Assembly (NCBI GenBank): GCA_000469685.2
Contig: LS997567.1
Coordinates: 15,825,415-15,889,414 of the forward strand
From: Haemonchus contortus
Lineage: Eukaryota > Nematoda > Chromadorea > Rhabditida > Trichostrongylidae
Reading direction: 5' to 3'
DNA: 64,000 bases
Position 1 is the stretch's first letter. Each line of letters begins with the position of its first letter. Positions 46,731 through 58,319 of this stretch are shown here, piece after piece. The notes below the pieces were generated by a model that had not been told where the DNA came from, searched no databases, and saw only the letters and a list, made by a program, of their open reading frames with translations. The position numbers were made by a program, and so were the translations under genes.

Positions 46731-47997
46731 TACAGGGTTGGCCAAAATTATGATTACGCAGACATCACATCCCCGAAAACGAATAGAAAGCTAAAAAAGC
46801 CAACCAATTCCATAAAAGTGCCTATCACTAATCTCTTATCAAAATGGTACATTGAGACTGGGATCTGTTGCTTTCTGCTTTCACCCAACCCCACGGACGA
46901 TGATGGACAACATTAGCGGTGACACGCAGGTAAGGTCATCGAGATGATCCCAGCTTTTTGCAAGGCATTTCCGAGATTATTTCACTTCTTGTTTGAGCTA
47001 ACGGATACTTCCATCTCAAAGGCCGACCACACTGAGAGATCCATGGGATACAGGCCAGGGCTCCAGAGTGGTCACTGATCGAAGGTTATGAAGTCAAGGA
47101 AACCCTTTTACGGAATTTCTTGACAATCTCTGATCTGCAGTCAGGAGCATCATCCTGACAATATGTCCGGTTTGAATCGCTAAAGTGTCCTATTGCGCAC
47201 GCAGAGATCGAGCAGGTCTCCAAATCAACTTTCACCCCGTATTTTACAAAAATAATCTATGCTTTTGCCTCGGCGGTGACGTTCGCAAAGGATATCGCAG
47301 AAAGTGAGCAAGCCTAGCGCTGCATCACTTCCATCTCTTTCAGCTTTATACAATTCTTGTAGCCCTGCTCATTGAGCACCTTTTTCACTGCGGATATGTT
47401 TCCGCCGGTGAACAGGAATCCCGTACGACAATTTTTTTGTATGCGGCGGGGCAGCTTTGGTGAGCCAACATTTCTCTACTTCTAGTCTGCTCACTAGGGA
47501 GATCACTTTCTGATCGTATAAAGGCCTTGTGTGCAGATGATGCTTCACAATTTCGCGCAGAAAACTTTATGAGATATCCATTCAATTAGTCATTTTGGGC
47601 TCAGAATGAACTTCGCTTCTACGCAGACCTTCGCCCTGCTTCATTAAAACTCCCACTAAATATCACCGCAGGCCTCCTAGGATTACCACTCCTATCTGCG
47701 ATTGTTCCTAACTCTCGAAAAAGTCTTAGAATTGAATGTACCCCCTGCCTTGTTTCGCTGAGTCGTCTGTAGATGCACCGTGCCGAAAGTGCTTGTAAAT
47801 GCGAAGTGACGATTTATTCACGGGGTAATTACACTTACATTATTTTCAAAATCTACCGAAAGTTTAGCATCATCAGGAAGGTGATAATGTAATTTCCCTT
47901 GTGAAATATAAGAAAGCGAACGAATTGCTATGACCTCAGAGAAAATTCGTTACGAGCGTCAGCGCGCGCTGTAATCATAATTTTGGCTCACCCTGTA
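46731..47997 (-). mobile_element. Tc1/mariner element with degenerate transposase
   Basis: The left end TACAGGGTTGGCCAAAATTA (46,731 on) is inverted at the right end, ending CTCACCCTGTA at 47,997; about 28 of 30 bases pair. The minus strand carries transposase scraps in order: LKEMEVMQR, IIFVKYGVKVDLETC (about 47,260), CQDDAPDCRSEIV (around 47,150), GVKVD and QDDAP being typical of the family. Stops and frameshifts are frequent, so only the DNA ends look intact. The total length of 1267 bp is close to that of a full Tc1/mariner. Confidence 0.85.
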
Positions 47998-48019
47998 TAG
48001 CGACATCGAATTTTCTGTA

Positions 48020-48260
48020 TTAGGTTTTCTCAAAAGTTCGTGCCAACTTCAATTTTTTTTATTGACTATATTTCGAAATGCAATATCAGTGTACAACATA
48101 TGCACCGTTTCTATCAACAATTTGTCGCCAACGGTCTCAATTTGGAAGAGAGAGTGAGGTTTTCTTTGATTTTCCGCGGAATCGTATTTCTTGCCCGCAA
48201 GATGGGCAGTGAGGGATAAAAAGAGGTGATGTCGGAGGGAGCCCGATCAGGGCTACCTGG
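48020..48260 (-). mobile_element. mariner element, 3' end only
   Basis: Starts with the terminus TTAGGTTTTCTCAAAAGTTC. On the minus strand the frame RWRQIVDRNGAYVV (about 48,140-48,100) is the typical C-terminus of hookworm-type mariner transposases, just before the terminus. The rest of the element is missing upstream of about 48,260. Confidence 0.75.
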
Positions 48261-48309
48261 AAGGCTCGAGCTGTGGCGTCTTCGAAACCTGTAGTCTTGC
48301 TACTTGTCA

Positions 48310-48605
48310 TGGAGGTAGAAGATGATCGTGTAGGAGACAGACACAGCTACGAAGAGAATGACGTCTGGCAGGGCTAGTAGTCCGAATGACTTGGCAGCCG
48401 AGGTGTGAAGTTCGAGGTGCTGTAGTGCAGGAGAAACCACTCAATTCGCCTGCTTTTACAATGTAGAACTAGAACTAGATCTTTGAAAGTTCTGAAGACG
48501 GTATTCGGGAGCACGTGCAGACCTCCACGTGCAGATCTCCGCAGTACCACCAGTCGTGGTTTGTACCAATACCTGGGCAATATGTGCCGTTCGTCTCTTG
48601 CTATC
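48310..48605 (+). repeat. Dispersed repeat, left part of the interrupted copy
   Basis: Homologous to the first half of 44,214-44,830; interrupted at a TA by the element 48,606-49,867 and resumed at 49,868. Confidence 0.7.
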
Positions 48606-49867
48606 TACAGGGTGCGCCATAAATATGGTAATAACATTTCGGACGTCCGTAATTTCCTTGATTGGAGGGTTTCTTTAGAACTGCACCTTCCCTTGTGTTT
48701 ATGATATACCTTAGCCCACAGATCTACTTTGGTGCTCTCAAATTGTTGGATTTCGGATAAAGGTATAGCCTCGCAGACATCCACCAACCGTTCCGTCTGT
48801 GTGCGCATTTGGTGAGCTCTTTTTCGGGATCACTCCTCGTCTCAACACTTCCCACATGACAGTCTCTTGAAACGCAATGCGTAGATAGGACAACGACAAA
48901 CCTCGAAAAGGTCGTCTTGCCTCACATACGACCTCTTTTCCGAATAGACTTGCTTTGGAAGGAGTACGCTGCGTAACCTGCAGAGACGCGAGAAAAATGA
49001 CTGCTGATTTGCCTGTATGTTCTACTCTGACGAGAAGATTTACCTCAAGTAAATACGGTTGTATACAGATAGGATTCGAAAGCCTTACAATTTTTCCGAC
49101 GAGAAATAGCTGTAGAGAAAAAACAAATGTCGTGCGCTACCTGCGCCCAACACGCGCTTCGACGGACTTTTTTCTGACTGAAGGGTGTTCACCGTTGAAG
49201 AAATGTTGAGATCTCAGAGTATACGTATATTCCACACTACGAGTGCTGAAGCCGCTGAGAAGAGTCGGATCGCCTCTCAGCCATTTTCCTCTTTTATGAG
49301 GGTTTAGGCTAGAATCTTTACCACCACAGCGATATCGCAAATTTTGGTCGAGAAAAGATGGAAACTCAATCCGAACCTCTTGAAGAAGGGTTCTTCTGGA
49401 AGGATGCAGCTGAGGATCTGAGACTTTCAAGGTTAAGATTCGAAAACTGCGACGCACTTGCTTACAAATGGGACAAGATCGAGAATGGTGCTGGGAAAAT
49501 GTTCGCGACTTTATCCCAGCTTGCAATCCTCTTATGAATTTCCTGGACCACAGTGTGATGGGTCGCTGGATATAGTCCATAGTGGTGAGGAAAGCCTGCG
49601 CTCTAAAACGCACTACTGTTGCTGCTCCTAGGAAATCATCGAAAAAAAGCCCGGGCTGAAGTTTCTCAAGAAACTCTGCCTGCCACCGTCGATGAGACGA
49701 AGCGTCTCCTAGATATAATCAGTACAGGAGACGGTTATATGAAATGACCGTGTTTGTTCCGTAGATGTGATGCCTAGTAAGTAAAACACAAGAATGATCA
49801 TGTATCAATATGAACTACGTTTCTGGAGGCCAATTTTTTTGTTACTATATTTATGGCGCACCCTGTA
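48606..49867 (+). mobile_element. Tc1/mariner element with 26-bp inverted termini
   Basis: Left TACAGGGTGCGCCATAAATA (48,606 on) pairs with the right end 49,842-49,867 (..TATGGCGCACCCTGTA) with one mismatch in 26. Flanking TA dinucleotides fit a TA target duplication. The + strand has weak transposase traces around 48,990-49,210 (RRFTSSKYGCIQIG, RYLRPTRAS) in the place expected for the block around the first catalytic aspartate, but no intact catalytic motif. The minus frame 49,613-49,137 is a shadow. The insertion site is confirmed by the uninterrupted paralogue at 44,214-44,830. Confidence 0.88.
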
Positions 49868-50190
49868 TAGAAAAGCTTTGTTAGGAACGGAACAGCACAT
49901 CACGTTCTTTTATACTTGAAGAATACTTCCAGCCGCGTGCCGCGTGAGTTTATATATCATGCTCTAAGCAGCAAAGGGTTTCCGAAAATTTTATTGAGTG
50001 GGCCAGCGTACTCTTCTCATATCCAACGAGTCGAGTGTTGATAGCAGCAGGGTTTTCTTCGAAACAGTGACGATGTAAGGTTTGCGTGCGAAGACAGGAA
50101 TGTTCTTGAGCATTATGTAGGAATGTTCTTAAGCATCATATGCAAGCATGGTTCGATCGTCTGGCAGGCTTCAAGTTCAGAATAAACGCG
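49868..50190 (+). repeat. Dispersed repeat, right part of the interrupted copy
   Basis: Continues the homology to 44,620-44,830 (AAAAGCTTTG, GCCGCGTGCCGCGTGA, GTGACGATGTAAG, GCAAGCATGGTTCGATCG). Carries its own small insertions relative to the other copy. Confidence 0.7.
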
Positions 50191-51535
50191 AAATAGATTC
50201 ACCTAGAGCCCTGCCTTGCTTATCTGACTCGGTAGTCATGTAGATCTCTACATGACTCTCGAGTCAAATAGACGGCACGATTGAGATTGATGGAACTGAG
50301 AACCAATAAACTATTTGGATTGCAATAAGCTTAAGGTGAATGCAGCCTGGTGCTTGTTGTCTGGCGTTCTTTGTGATCAGAAAGTACCATAGCGTCCCAA
50401 ATTGGACATCTACGAAACCTTCAAAGTCTGAAGCACGTTGCGTGGTACAGAAAACAAAATTTCACGCTTGAACGCATAGGTCACGCTTTTATAGCCGCGT
50501 CCCGTGTGACTTCAAAAGTGTTTGTAGTCTTGGGCCTCAGTCTCGACATGCCTCCATAATGGTCTGACGGTCGTCTGAAGCAGCGCTTCCTTGATAACGT
50601 CGAGGATTCTTGATATTAGTTGGGCTCCATTCTGACCCAGCATTAAATCCCAAAATAAGGCGTCAACATACAAGGGAAGAGCATCTCACTTTCTACCTAG
50701 AGGGCGCTATCCTTTTCGATTTCAACAGAAAGTGAATCTGGAAACGTTTTCTATTCTTTGCAAACAAAGCTTGAATTCCTTCAGAGAGCATTCCATTCTC
50801 AGAGTTATTGAATGAGTATTGCTTCAAAGCATGCCTTTACAGAAATCGTGGCAGTATTTCATTTGAGAAGCGCGACCTTTTCGGAATTGGTTCTCTATTG
50901 AGAACCTTTAAAATTTCTTTTATAAAAATCCTATTCTCAGGATAGACTGATCGACTTTCTTTTTGAGCTTTATGTTAGCTTTGTTTTGTGAGGATGTTGG
51001 CTTGGCTTTCCCAAAAAAAAACGAGACTTCATTTGCCAGTTGTTTCGGCCTCGCCTTCCTCGGAGCCTTGAAGTGAAAAAACTAACTGGGATCGGTTCTC
51101 ACATTAGGCGAGGCAATACTCGAAAAAATTCCTCTCAACGGGAAGTCTTTCCTGGCCGGATCATTACAAAAATGCGACGTAGCTCACCTCGACAAGGTTT
51201 TGTGGACCCTTCTACTGTTCCATTGCCCATTTTTTTCCAAGAAAACTGGCATGAGTCCCAACCAGTTTTTTTGGATATTGAGGATGATGGAAGTTGATGA
51301 TGTAGAATCTGTAATTAGCTCAAGGAAGTAATCCGAGCCCATGTACTCGGCTGAGGTTATTCACCTATGGTAAATCAGCAGTACCACCAGTACCGCACCT
51401 CTTCCCTTGAACAATCTTTGATCAACAACTTCCTTGAGCGAATGCCAGTAGTTCCATCTCCGTTCGTCCCTGTTACAAACCAGAATAGTCTAGTGAATCC
51501 CCTCTATTGAGGTACACGTTTTATAGTAGGGGGCT
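50191..51535. other. Unassigned sequence
   Basis: One 85-codon + frame at 51,040-51,297 that I do not recognise; a short inverted word GTCATGTAGA/TCTACATGAC at 50,236-50,257. Nothing else supported. Confidence 0.4.
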
Positions 51536-51539
51536 TAGA

Positions 51540-51910
51540 TCTAAATTTCATAACTCTGACTAGAAGCGTTCTAGAACGCGGGGAAAAGGTGGGAAGGGGT
51601 AATGGAACAAATGTGGCCAAATTCTCGAAGTGGGCGGAGCTGGCGCCAAAGTGGGCGAACTAAGATCAAAATTTCATAACTCGATTCAGAAACGTTCTAG
51701 AACGCGGGGAAAAGGTGGGAAGAGTAATTTAACAAATGTGGTCAAATCCCCAAGCTGGGCGCAGCTGGCACAGGAAAGCGGGGCTAGGACCAAGAACTCA
51801 TCCCTTCAAAAACTTTCTGGAATGCGGAAGAAATAGTTGGGAGCAGTCAAAAGAAGGGTGGTCAAGTTTACAGTGGTCAGGGCTTGCACTGAGGTGGACG
51901 GAGCTATAAT
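51540..51910. repeat. GC-rich tandem repeat, inverted relative to 43,880-44,225
   Basis: GCGTTCTAGAACGCGGGGAAA occurs near 51,566 and 51,691 (about 125 bp apart), followed by GGTGGGAAG..AACAAATGTGG, with a third eroded unit near 51,806. The end, AAGAAGGGTGGTCAAGT..GCTTGCACTGAGGTGGACGG, is the reverse complement of words at 43,930-44,125. Confidence 0.8.
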
Positions 51911-54335
51911 CAACCACTAATAATTGTGCTCAAATGAAACATATCGAGCGTGATGCTCTCAGCAGTTCGGCGTTCGAATCTGGAGAGAACTATCTTATTC
52001 TGATTATCCAACAGTCCGCTGAATGACTCCATCGTGGATAGGTGGCCGTCGACATGTATTGCACGCGCTAGCGTGCATAGCCAAACTGGTTTACAATAAG
52101 TGGCGCGAATTGCCCCACGTTTTGCAAACCACCCACCCGAGCGGTCAACTTTTGCTCTGCGCGAAAAGAGCACTCACCGATCTTGAAGCCGACTTCAGAT
52201 TTTTCATTTTAACTATGTACATAGTAATTGAATAAGATCACGACCGTCTTGTAAGAATTGGTAGGATCGAGATCTCTAGTTTTGATGGGATAATTAATGG
52301 AAGGAAATGGAGTAATGCATTCCAAGCCCTACTATGAATTTCACGGACTTCTTGTTCCGGTACCTTGAAAATCTCCAGCCAGGCAGAATGGGTCACTATA
52401 ATTTTTCATGCCACGTGTTGCTAGGTCACGCGAGTGTTTATCACACTTCCATCCAAAATTGCTAACGGATTGTCTGAGAACTAAGAACGAAGATATTCGC
52501 GAGGGTGATATCATAAAGACTCCGACCGAGGCTTGAACTCCAAACAGTGAAGCTGCTGAGGGTGACTGCATTAGATTCATGCAACATGAGCAGACCTTGA
52601 GTCATGAAGTGAATCTAATATTAATGGCTGTACCGAACAAAATCGCACACAGGAACTGAACTGATTCGCTAAGATGTCTGGGTAAATCGTTTACACAGGC
52701 TTTTGTTTTTCACGTGCCGGAGATTTAGCAGAATCTTATCTTACCGTGACTGCTTTTTCCAAACTTTACCTATATTTTTGAATAATTTCTTCGTCGTAAC
52801 ATTCCTGGCTTCTTCGCCCTACTTTCATATTCATCAGAATTTCCAGGCAGGCAGCATATGTAACGAGCCTAATGGTGACTTGTTTTCTGTCGGATCGGAA
52901 AATATGATTGCGCTGCTTGCCAAGATAGTGGTAAATATCCCTGTACTGGACGATATTGCTGAGGAGCAATCCAGCTCTGAAAACAAGGCATTTCTTTTTT
53001 AGATCATTCCTGTAATTTTATCTCAGCAATCCAAGTCTTTATAGTGTTCCAGAAATATATGAATGTGTACCGTTCCAGGAAATGTACGATGGTAGCGATA
53101 CCAGTAACTGTGATGTTCCTAATTCGTAAAACTCGTGTATTCGAAAGCCTCTCCCGAATGTTCGATTTTATGACTACTATAATATTTTGTTCTTTGTGTA
53201 GTAGATACTCATTGTAGTAGACCAGCTCTGCTAATCCCTACATTTGCTTGAGGATTTAACTTTTGTTCTATTGGTCTGCCAAGTGTTTTCATCAAATAGG
53301 CAATTTTCTACCGTTCTGTTTCCACACGACCTAGAGCAAGACAAGCGCATTCTCTTCGATGATTCAGGGTGTTACCACTGATGGAATCTTGGTTTACTCG
53401 AACAATTTTATTTTATTTACTAATAACAATAAGTTTCGCGTAGGAACCTCCTTGAAGATAGAATTTTTTTTTCATTCTCTATTATCGCATTTCAGCTTAA
53501 AGAATTTTGCCTTCTCTACGGTTGATCATGTGGTGATTTGTTTGCTCATGAGTTGTAAAATTGCGGCTATGTTTGTATTGTTCGATAACACAAATTGAAA
53601 GAGAAGCATAGGCTACTTGTTTCACGACACAATGAATGTTACCTGTACAAAATCCTATCAGGTTCCTCGAGCTGTATGAACGGCGTCTTCATCCATCGTG
53701 ATTTGTAACACGGCAGACCAGCAATCTACTTTAGTGCACATGTGCAACTGTTATAGAAATGAGCTCGGGCACAGTTTAGAAACGAAAAGCTTCTTAGTGT
53801 TTTCAGCTGGGCAAAAAGCTGGACTTTCAAAGAAAAGGTTGTTATCTGTACTTCAGTTCGGCGCCTTTACTGCAGAAAAGAGGAAATGTCGATGTTTACG
53901 ATATCGATAAGTAGTGACGTGAAAACCCACCCGCCGGTCTACCACCTCGACAGAATTTTGGTAGGGACATGTCTTGTGGAGAAATTTCAGAGGATCTCAC
54001 ATTAGTAGAGCACGCGGGCTGAAAGCTTCGAATTAGTCAGGTGAAGAATCGTTTTTTGAGGATAATCACACCTCGACGTGGATGGAGGTTGGCGCTAAGG
54101 CATGTAGTCATATCCAATTCCAAGTAATTTTGGTTTCTGTTACAACAGGATTTCTATTCTATCTAATTTTTAGTATTTCATTATATGCTCTAGTGCAAAG
54201 CTCTTTTGTTCTTCAGTCATGCAACAGTTTACCTTGACCGACTTGCCGCTTTGCGTTCGAAGCTGTGATTAGGAAGATGTACGAGGAACTGCGGCCCCTT
54301 TGTCTGTCCGCCCGACGTCGCAGTTGAATTCATTC
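51911..54335. other. Unassigned sequence
   Basis: Several frames under 100 codons (for example 52,703-53,002 plus, 53,359-53,598 plus) without recognised domains or clear splice-bounded coding. Nothing supported. Confidence 0.4.
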
Positions 54336-54339
54336 TTCA

Positions 54340-54570
54340 CGCGTTATGTTGCGCACAGCAAGCCCTGGTAGGTCGTGTCTAAGTCATCGCGTTCTGGATC
54401 AAGGAACGGGACCCGCTCAGGGAAATATCAGCCTACCAAAGGGGAGGCGTTTTGTCGCCTGCCACATGCTTTCGTCACTACCATCAAATGTCGGCTTGTA
54501 TGGTCCGAAATCTCTCGCCAAAGTATTCTACTGCTGGACGAGGTTTGCGTTAGAGCCTCCATTAGCTAAT
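54340..54570 (+). repeat. Dispersed repeat, copy 2 (paralogue of 37.18 kb)
   Basis: Same word order as 37,395-37,180 reversed: GCGTTCTGGATCAAGGAACG, GAAATATCAGCCTACCAAA, CCTGCCACATGCTTTCG, TTCTACTGCTGGACGAGGTT, GCGTTAGAGCCTCCATTA. Short open frames here (54,346-54,609 and 54,375-54,569) are by-products. Confidence 0.7.
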
Positions 54571-54574
54571 ACAA

Positions 54575-57500
54575 CCTACGACGAAGTTGTTTCAATATGC
54601 CGAGGTTAATCGAAAGTCGGACATGGGATATTCTGAAATTTGTATTAAAGTGAAATTGCGGAGAAATAAGAAAGCACACTATCTAAAAAAAGCATACTGT
54701 GCCGGCGCATGACAGAAGGGTGTATTTACAAGGGAAGGATTCCAATTTGAAATGGCCCTCCAAAAAAAAAAACAAACTGCTATGTGTGTTTCCGGGTGCC
54801 GATTCTGAAGTTCCTTTCCAAATCGGCAAAACGATTATATGAGCGAAGTAACGAAGGGGTTTTGGATGAGTGCTAAAAATAAACAAACACCTAACGCATG
54901 CATGCAAGTGCCCTTACAGCGGCAATTTGCAGTAGTGGTAAGCGTGACATTTCATAAGCATGAGACATGGATTTGGTTTCGTGAGGGATCTGCCCATGCA
55001 TTTTGCGGGGTGCTTTCCTCAAGAACGGGTAGACTCTCGTGTGCGATTTAGCTACTTTCAGTGACCGTTTTGATGCCTGAGAGGTTTCGGTTCCTACCCT
55101 TATCGTATAGTACACTACTAACTCATTGCCTACCCATGTACATCACTTTCTCTGCGTTATTTCTGAGAGGAATGCCCGCACTGCAATTTCCATCCGCAAG
55201 AGGTTTGATGAGAGTGGAGAAGGTCATGCCTTGCATTCGGTCCTCGCCAGAATTCGCTTTTCCATAGTTATCTTTTGCCTTTTCACCGATGACTCTTCTT
55301 GTTAGGTTAGAAGCTGTCAGTGTTGATACCGGCTTTCTGTGGAAATATTCTGCATTACTTTACATTTATAGGCCTAGCTTGAATAAGGAACTACTGGCCC
55401 AATTCCAAAGCCGGAACTCTTCCGTGCACTCCTGTAAATGGAATTTGTGGGTCCGAGCGCTTAAACGGTCATTATGGGCAAGCACTTCGAGTAAGAGTGA
55501 CTCTTATCAACATGAATATTGCTGATGTTCACTTTTAAGCATTTTCCTAGAATCATGGACATGGTGTCCCGAAATTATGGATGCCTCTTCATTGCAGTGT
55601 ATTTCAAGATTCGGAGCTAAAGATGGCGATAGAATTTGTTCACCCTTTTGCCCACATTATGCAACAACAAATTGCAATTGCAACAATAAAATCATCTTCA
55701 TAAGCAGGAATAGCGGCTCAAAGTCTATTTTCAAGCCTTTGAAAGTTGTTTTCAAGAACGCAGAACTCGGACTGCAAACTCGACAGGTCCTTTCTGAATA
55801 GGGACCGTATGGAGGAGCCAAGCGGCTTAAAATCTGGAGAGCAGGATGGCAATTCCTTCAAATTAATGGAGTAGGGCAGCTGACGTCGGCACTACTCGTG
55901 ACAGAGCTTGACTCTGTGGGCTGGAGTACCATCAATCTAAAATAATCCCACGTTGTTTCAGGAAACAGAGTCGGATAAGCGCTCCAGTACGTCTTCTACT
56001 CTTCTTTGCCCATTTTCAGGCCGCTACCGACTGAATCAACGGCATCTTACCATTGGCTGGGACTACCTCGATAAACATCATTTTGCTGTTCTTATAACAA
56101 CTTTTCTATGAATGCTTGCTTTATCGATGTTTCTATCTAGTACGCCATCGCCTTTTTTGTTGAGGATTGCTTGTGTCGTGTCCTTGGTTGAGAGAGCGAT
56201 GAAGGTGTGTGTGCCCACTTGAGTGAATAACAACCTTCTGCATTTTCCAACCGTACACCGTCTGTTGAGACAGAGAATTAAGTGGCAGTTCTGCACATGA
56301 TAGGTATGGCATTAAGGCTTCTTACAGATGATCCTCTACGATGACAACTTCGTTAAGTCCTGCTCAATTGCTTTCCTTCTCATGGGTCACCCAAGATCGC
56401 AATCGGTTCGCAAAGGATCCATCTGAATTACCCGGTTTTTGGAAACGTTAGCCTTTTTCTTGCTTACCAATTTGCCTTTGGTTGGTTCTGCTTCAACGTG
56501 TCGTTTAGTAGCAGCCTTCTGAATGGTTAGTATTGTTATCACAGAATGTTTACTATCCCTTTTTGATGCCTTGAATGATCCTTCACCTCCCGAAGGATTT
56601 TAGGGTTCTCATTCCAGTAGCTGTGCAAATAGCAAGAGTACCTCCGTGAGCAATCAACTAATAGCGAATGAGGTCCAACTTGCAAACTATTTCTGCCTTA
56701 GAAGTTCCTAAATTTTGGCGCCCGCCCATAATTTTGAGACAATCTGTTCCTATCAAATCTGCCTTCACAAAAGGAACCAAGGAAGGTGGGGGTCTCGTCC
56801 CTATCTCCATCTGTCACTTGTCGTTTAGTGATATGTTCAAAAATACCACCACACTCGTGAGTACTCATGATCTCAACTTTGCATCCACACTCGCGACTTT
56901 ACTCTCCGCTCTTTCTCATTCGGAGACGACCAGAAGGTTCGCTTCAGGCATCGAAAAGGCTGTTGAAGATCGTAAAATGAACATTTAAAGACCTTCCGTT
57001 CTCGAAAATCTGCGTCAGAAATCACCTGTCGCAGTACGAGTTTCAGATCGAAAGGACACTTCGACCTGGGGCCCTTCTGTTGCCTTCGAAGAAAGGATTC
57101 GATCGCAACCGGGCACCCTTCGCACCTTCTTGAACGAACTCGTGAAAAAAAACCATGTAGTGAATTTTATTTTATTTCAATTTTGAATTTTATTTTGCTC
57201 TGCAATCAGGTGTTTACTTTCGTCGTCTGATCTTTGCATACTTACCGCAATCACTATCAAATTGGAATGCCCTCCGCTGTTCATGCCCTAAACATGAAGA
57301 AGGTGAATTAGCTTCAACGAAAGGGGTTCTCTATATGTATGAGTCCCGTTATGCTGTGGCTTTTTGCGGCGTTCTCTGCTTGATTTTCGTTTACTCTCCA
57401 GCTTTTTCCACTTTTTTTTTTCATCGAAGGCCCCTATTCGGAGGTAGAACATGTTTCTTTTTTTAACTTGAAACTGCGCTTTTGATTAATTTTGTAGCTT

Positions 57501-58310
57501 TGATTATGTGTTGCTCTCTCTTCTTGTTTCGATTTGCATCTCGTATAACAATTACTCTGATGCATTTTGTAAATGTCAGGGGCGCTCTAATGCTATGCTT
57601 TGAAGCGCGATGTTGTACTCGCTGGTTTTCATAACCAAAATCAGCTCTCAACAAATGTCCCAATCACTTACCATTGCTGAGGTGGGTTCTTTCTGTTGCC
57701 ATATGTGTATTACCTTTGTATTACCTTCAGAAATGATGTAATTACCTGGAAGTGCGAGACCATGACCTTTGGTCAAAAAGTCCATTTAGCCAAGAAATTC
57801 AGGATGACTGCCTTTCGGATGCCAGTGCCAAAGAGGAAATAGAAATAGTACATTCTGCCAACTTTCTGCTCTTTGTCTCTGTGAAGTCCCTCCGACTGCC
57901 AGCAATATCCACTGATGCAGTACCTTCACTATCACTGTTCCATTACTCCAATGTTTCTTGCCTTCGCTGCATATAGATATATTAGTGGTTCTTAGGTATC
58001 TATTACTACTTCAAGTCTCTGTTGGTGCTTGTAAACTAGTTCTGAAAGATGCTGATGTTCTCCTTTTTTAAGATATCCTGCAGATTTGTTTTGGGTCTTG
58101 AGGATATTATCATTCACGCATGTTCGTTCTGCCTCATACTATGAACATTCCGGGAATTTTGAAAAGTTAGGTCACGAAATACGTGTGTACTTTATTTATG
58201 TATATCATGTGTACATCATCTGCTTTTTTACATTCTTCTTCTTCACTTTCTTCTTGTTTACCTGATTGTTCACCTTCTTACTCTTCATCTTCCCGGCATT
58301 CCTCACCTTC
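54575..58310. other. Unassigned sequence
   Basis: AT-rich, no recognised coding blocks. Candidate short frames (54,839-55,051; 56,668-56,988; 57,752-57,976) lack family resemblance. If the EVI5-like gene continues, an exon could be hidden here, but I could not find one. Confidence 0.4.
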
Positions 58311-58319
58311 TTCACCTTC

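Noticed and set aside
49137..49613. 158-codon minus frame inside the Tc1/mariner element as transposase
   Set aside because: No transposase motif appears on this strand; the weak transposase wording is on the + strand, so this is an opposite-strand shadow.
50236..50257. 10-bp-arm palindrome as a regulatory site
   Set aside because: It is short, isolated, and expected by chance in a window this long.
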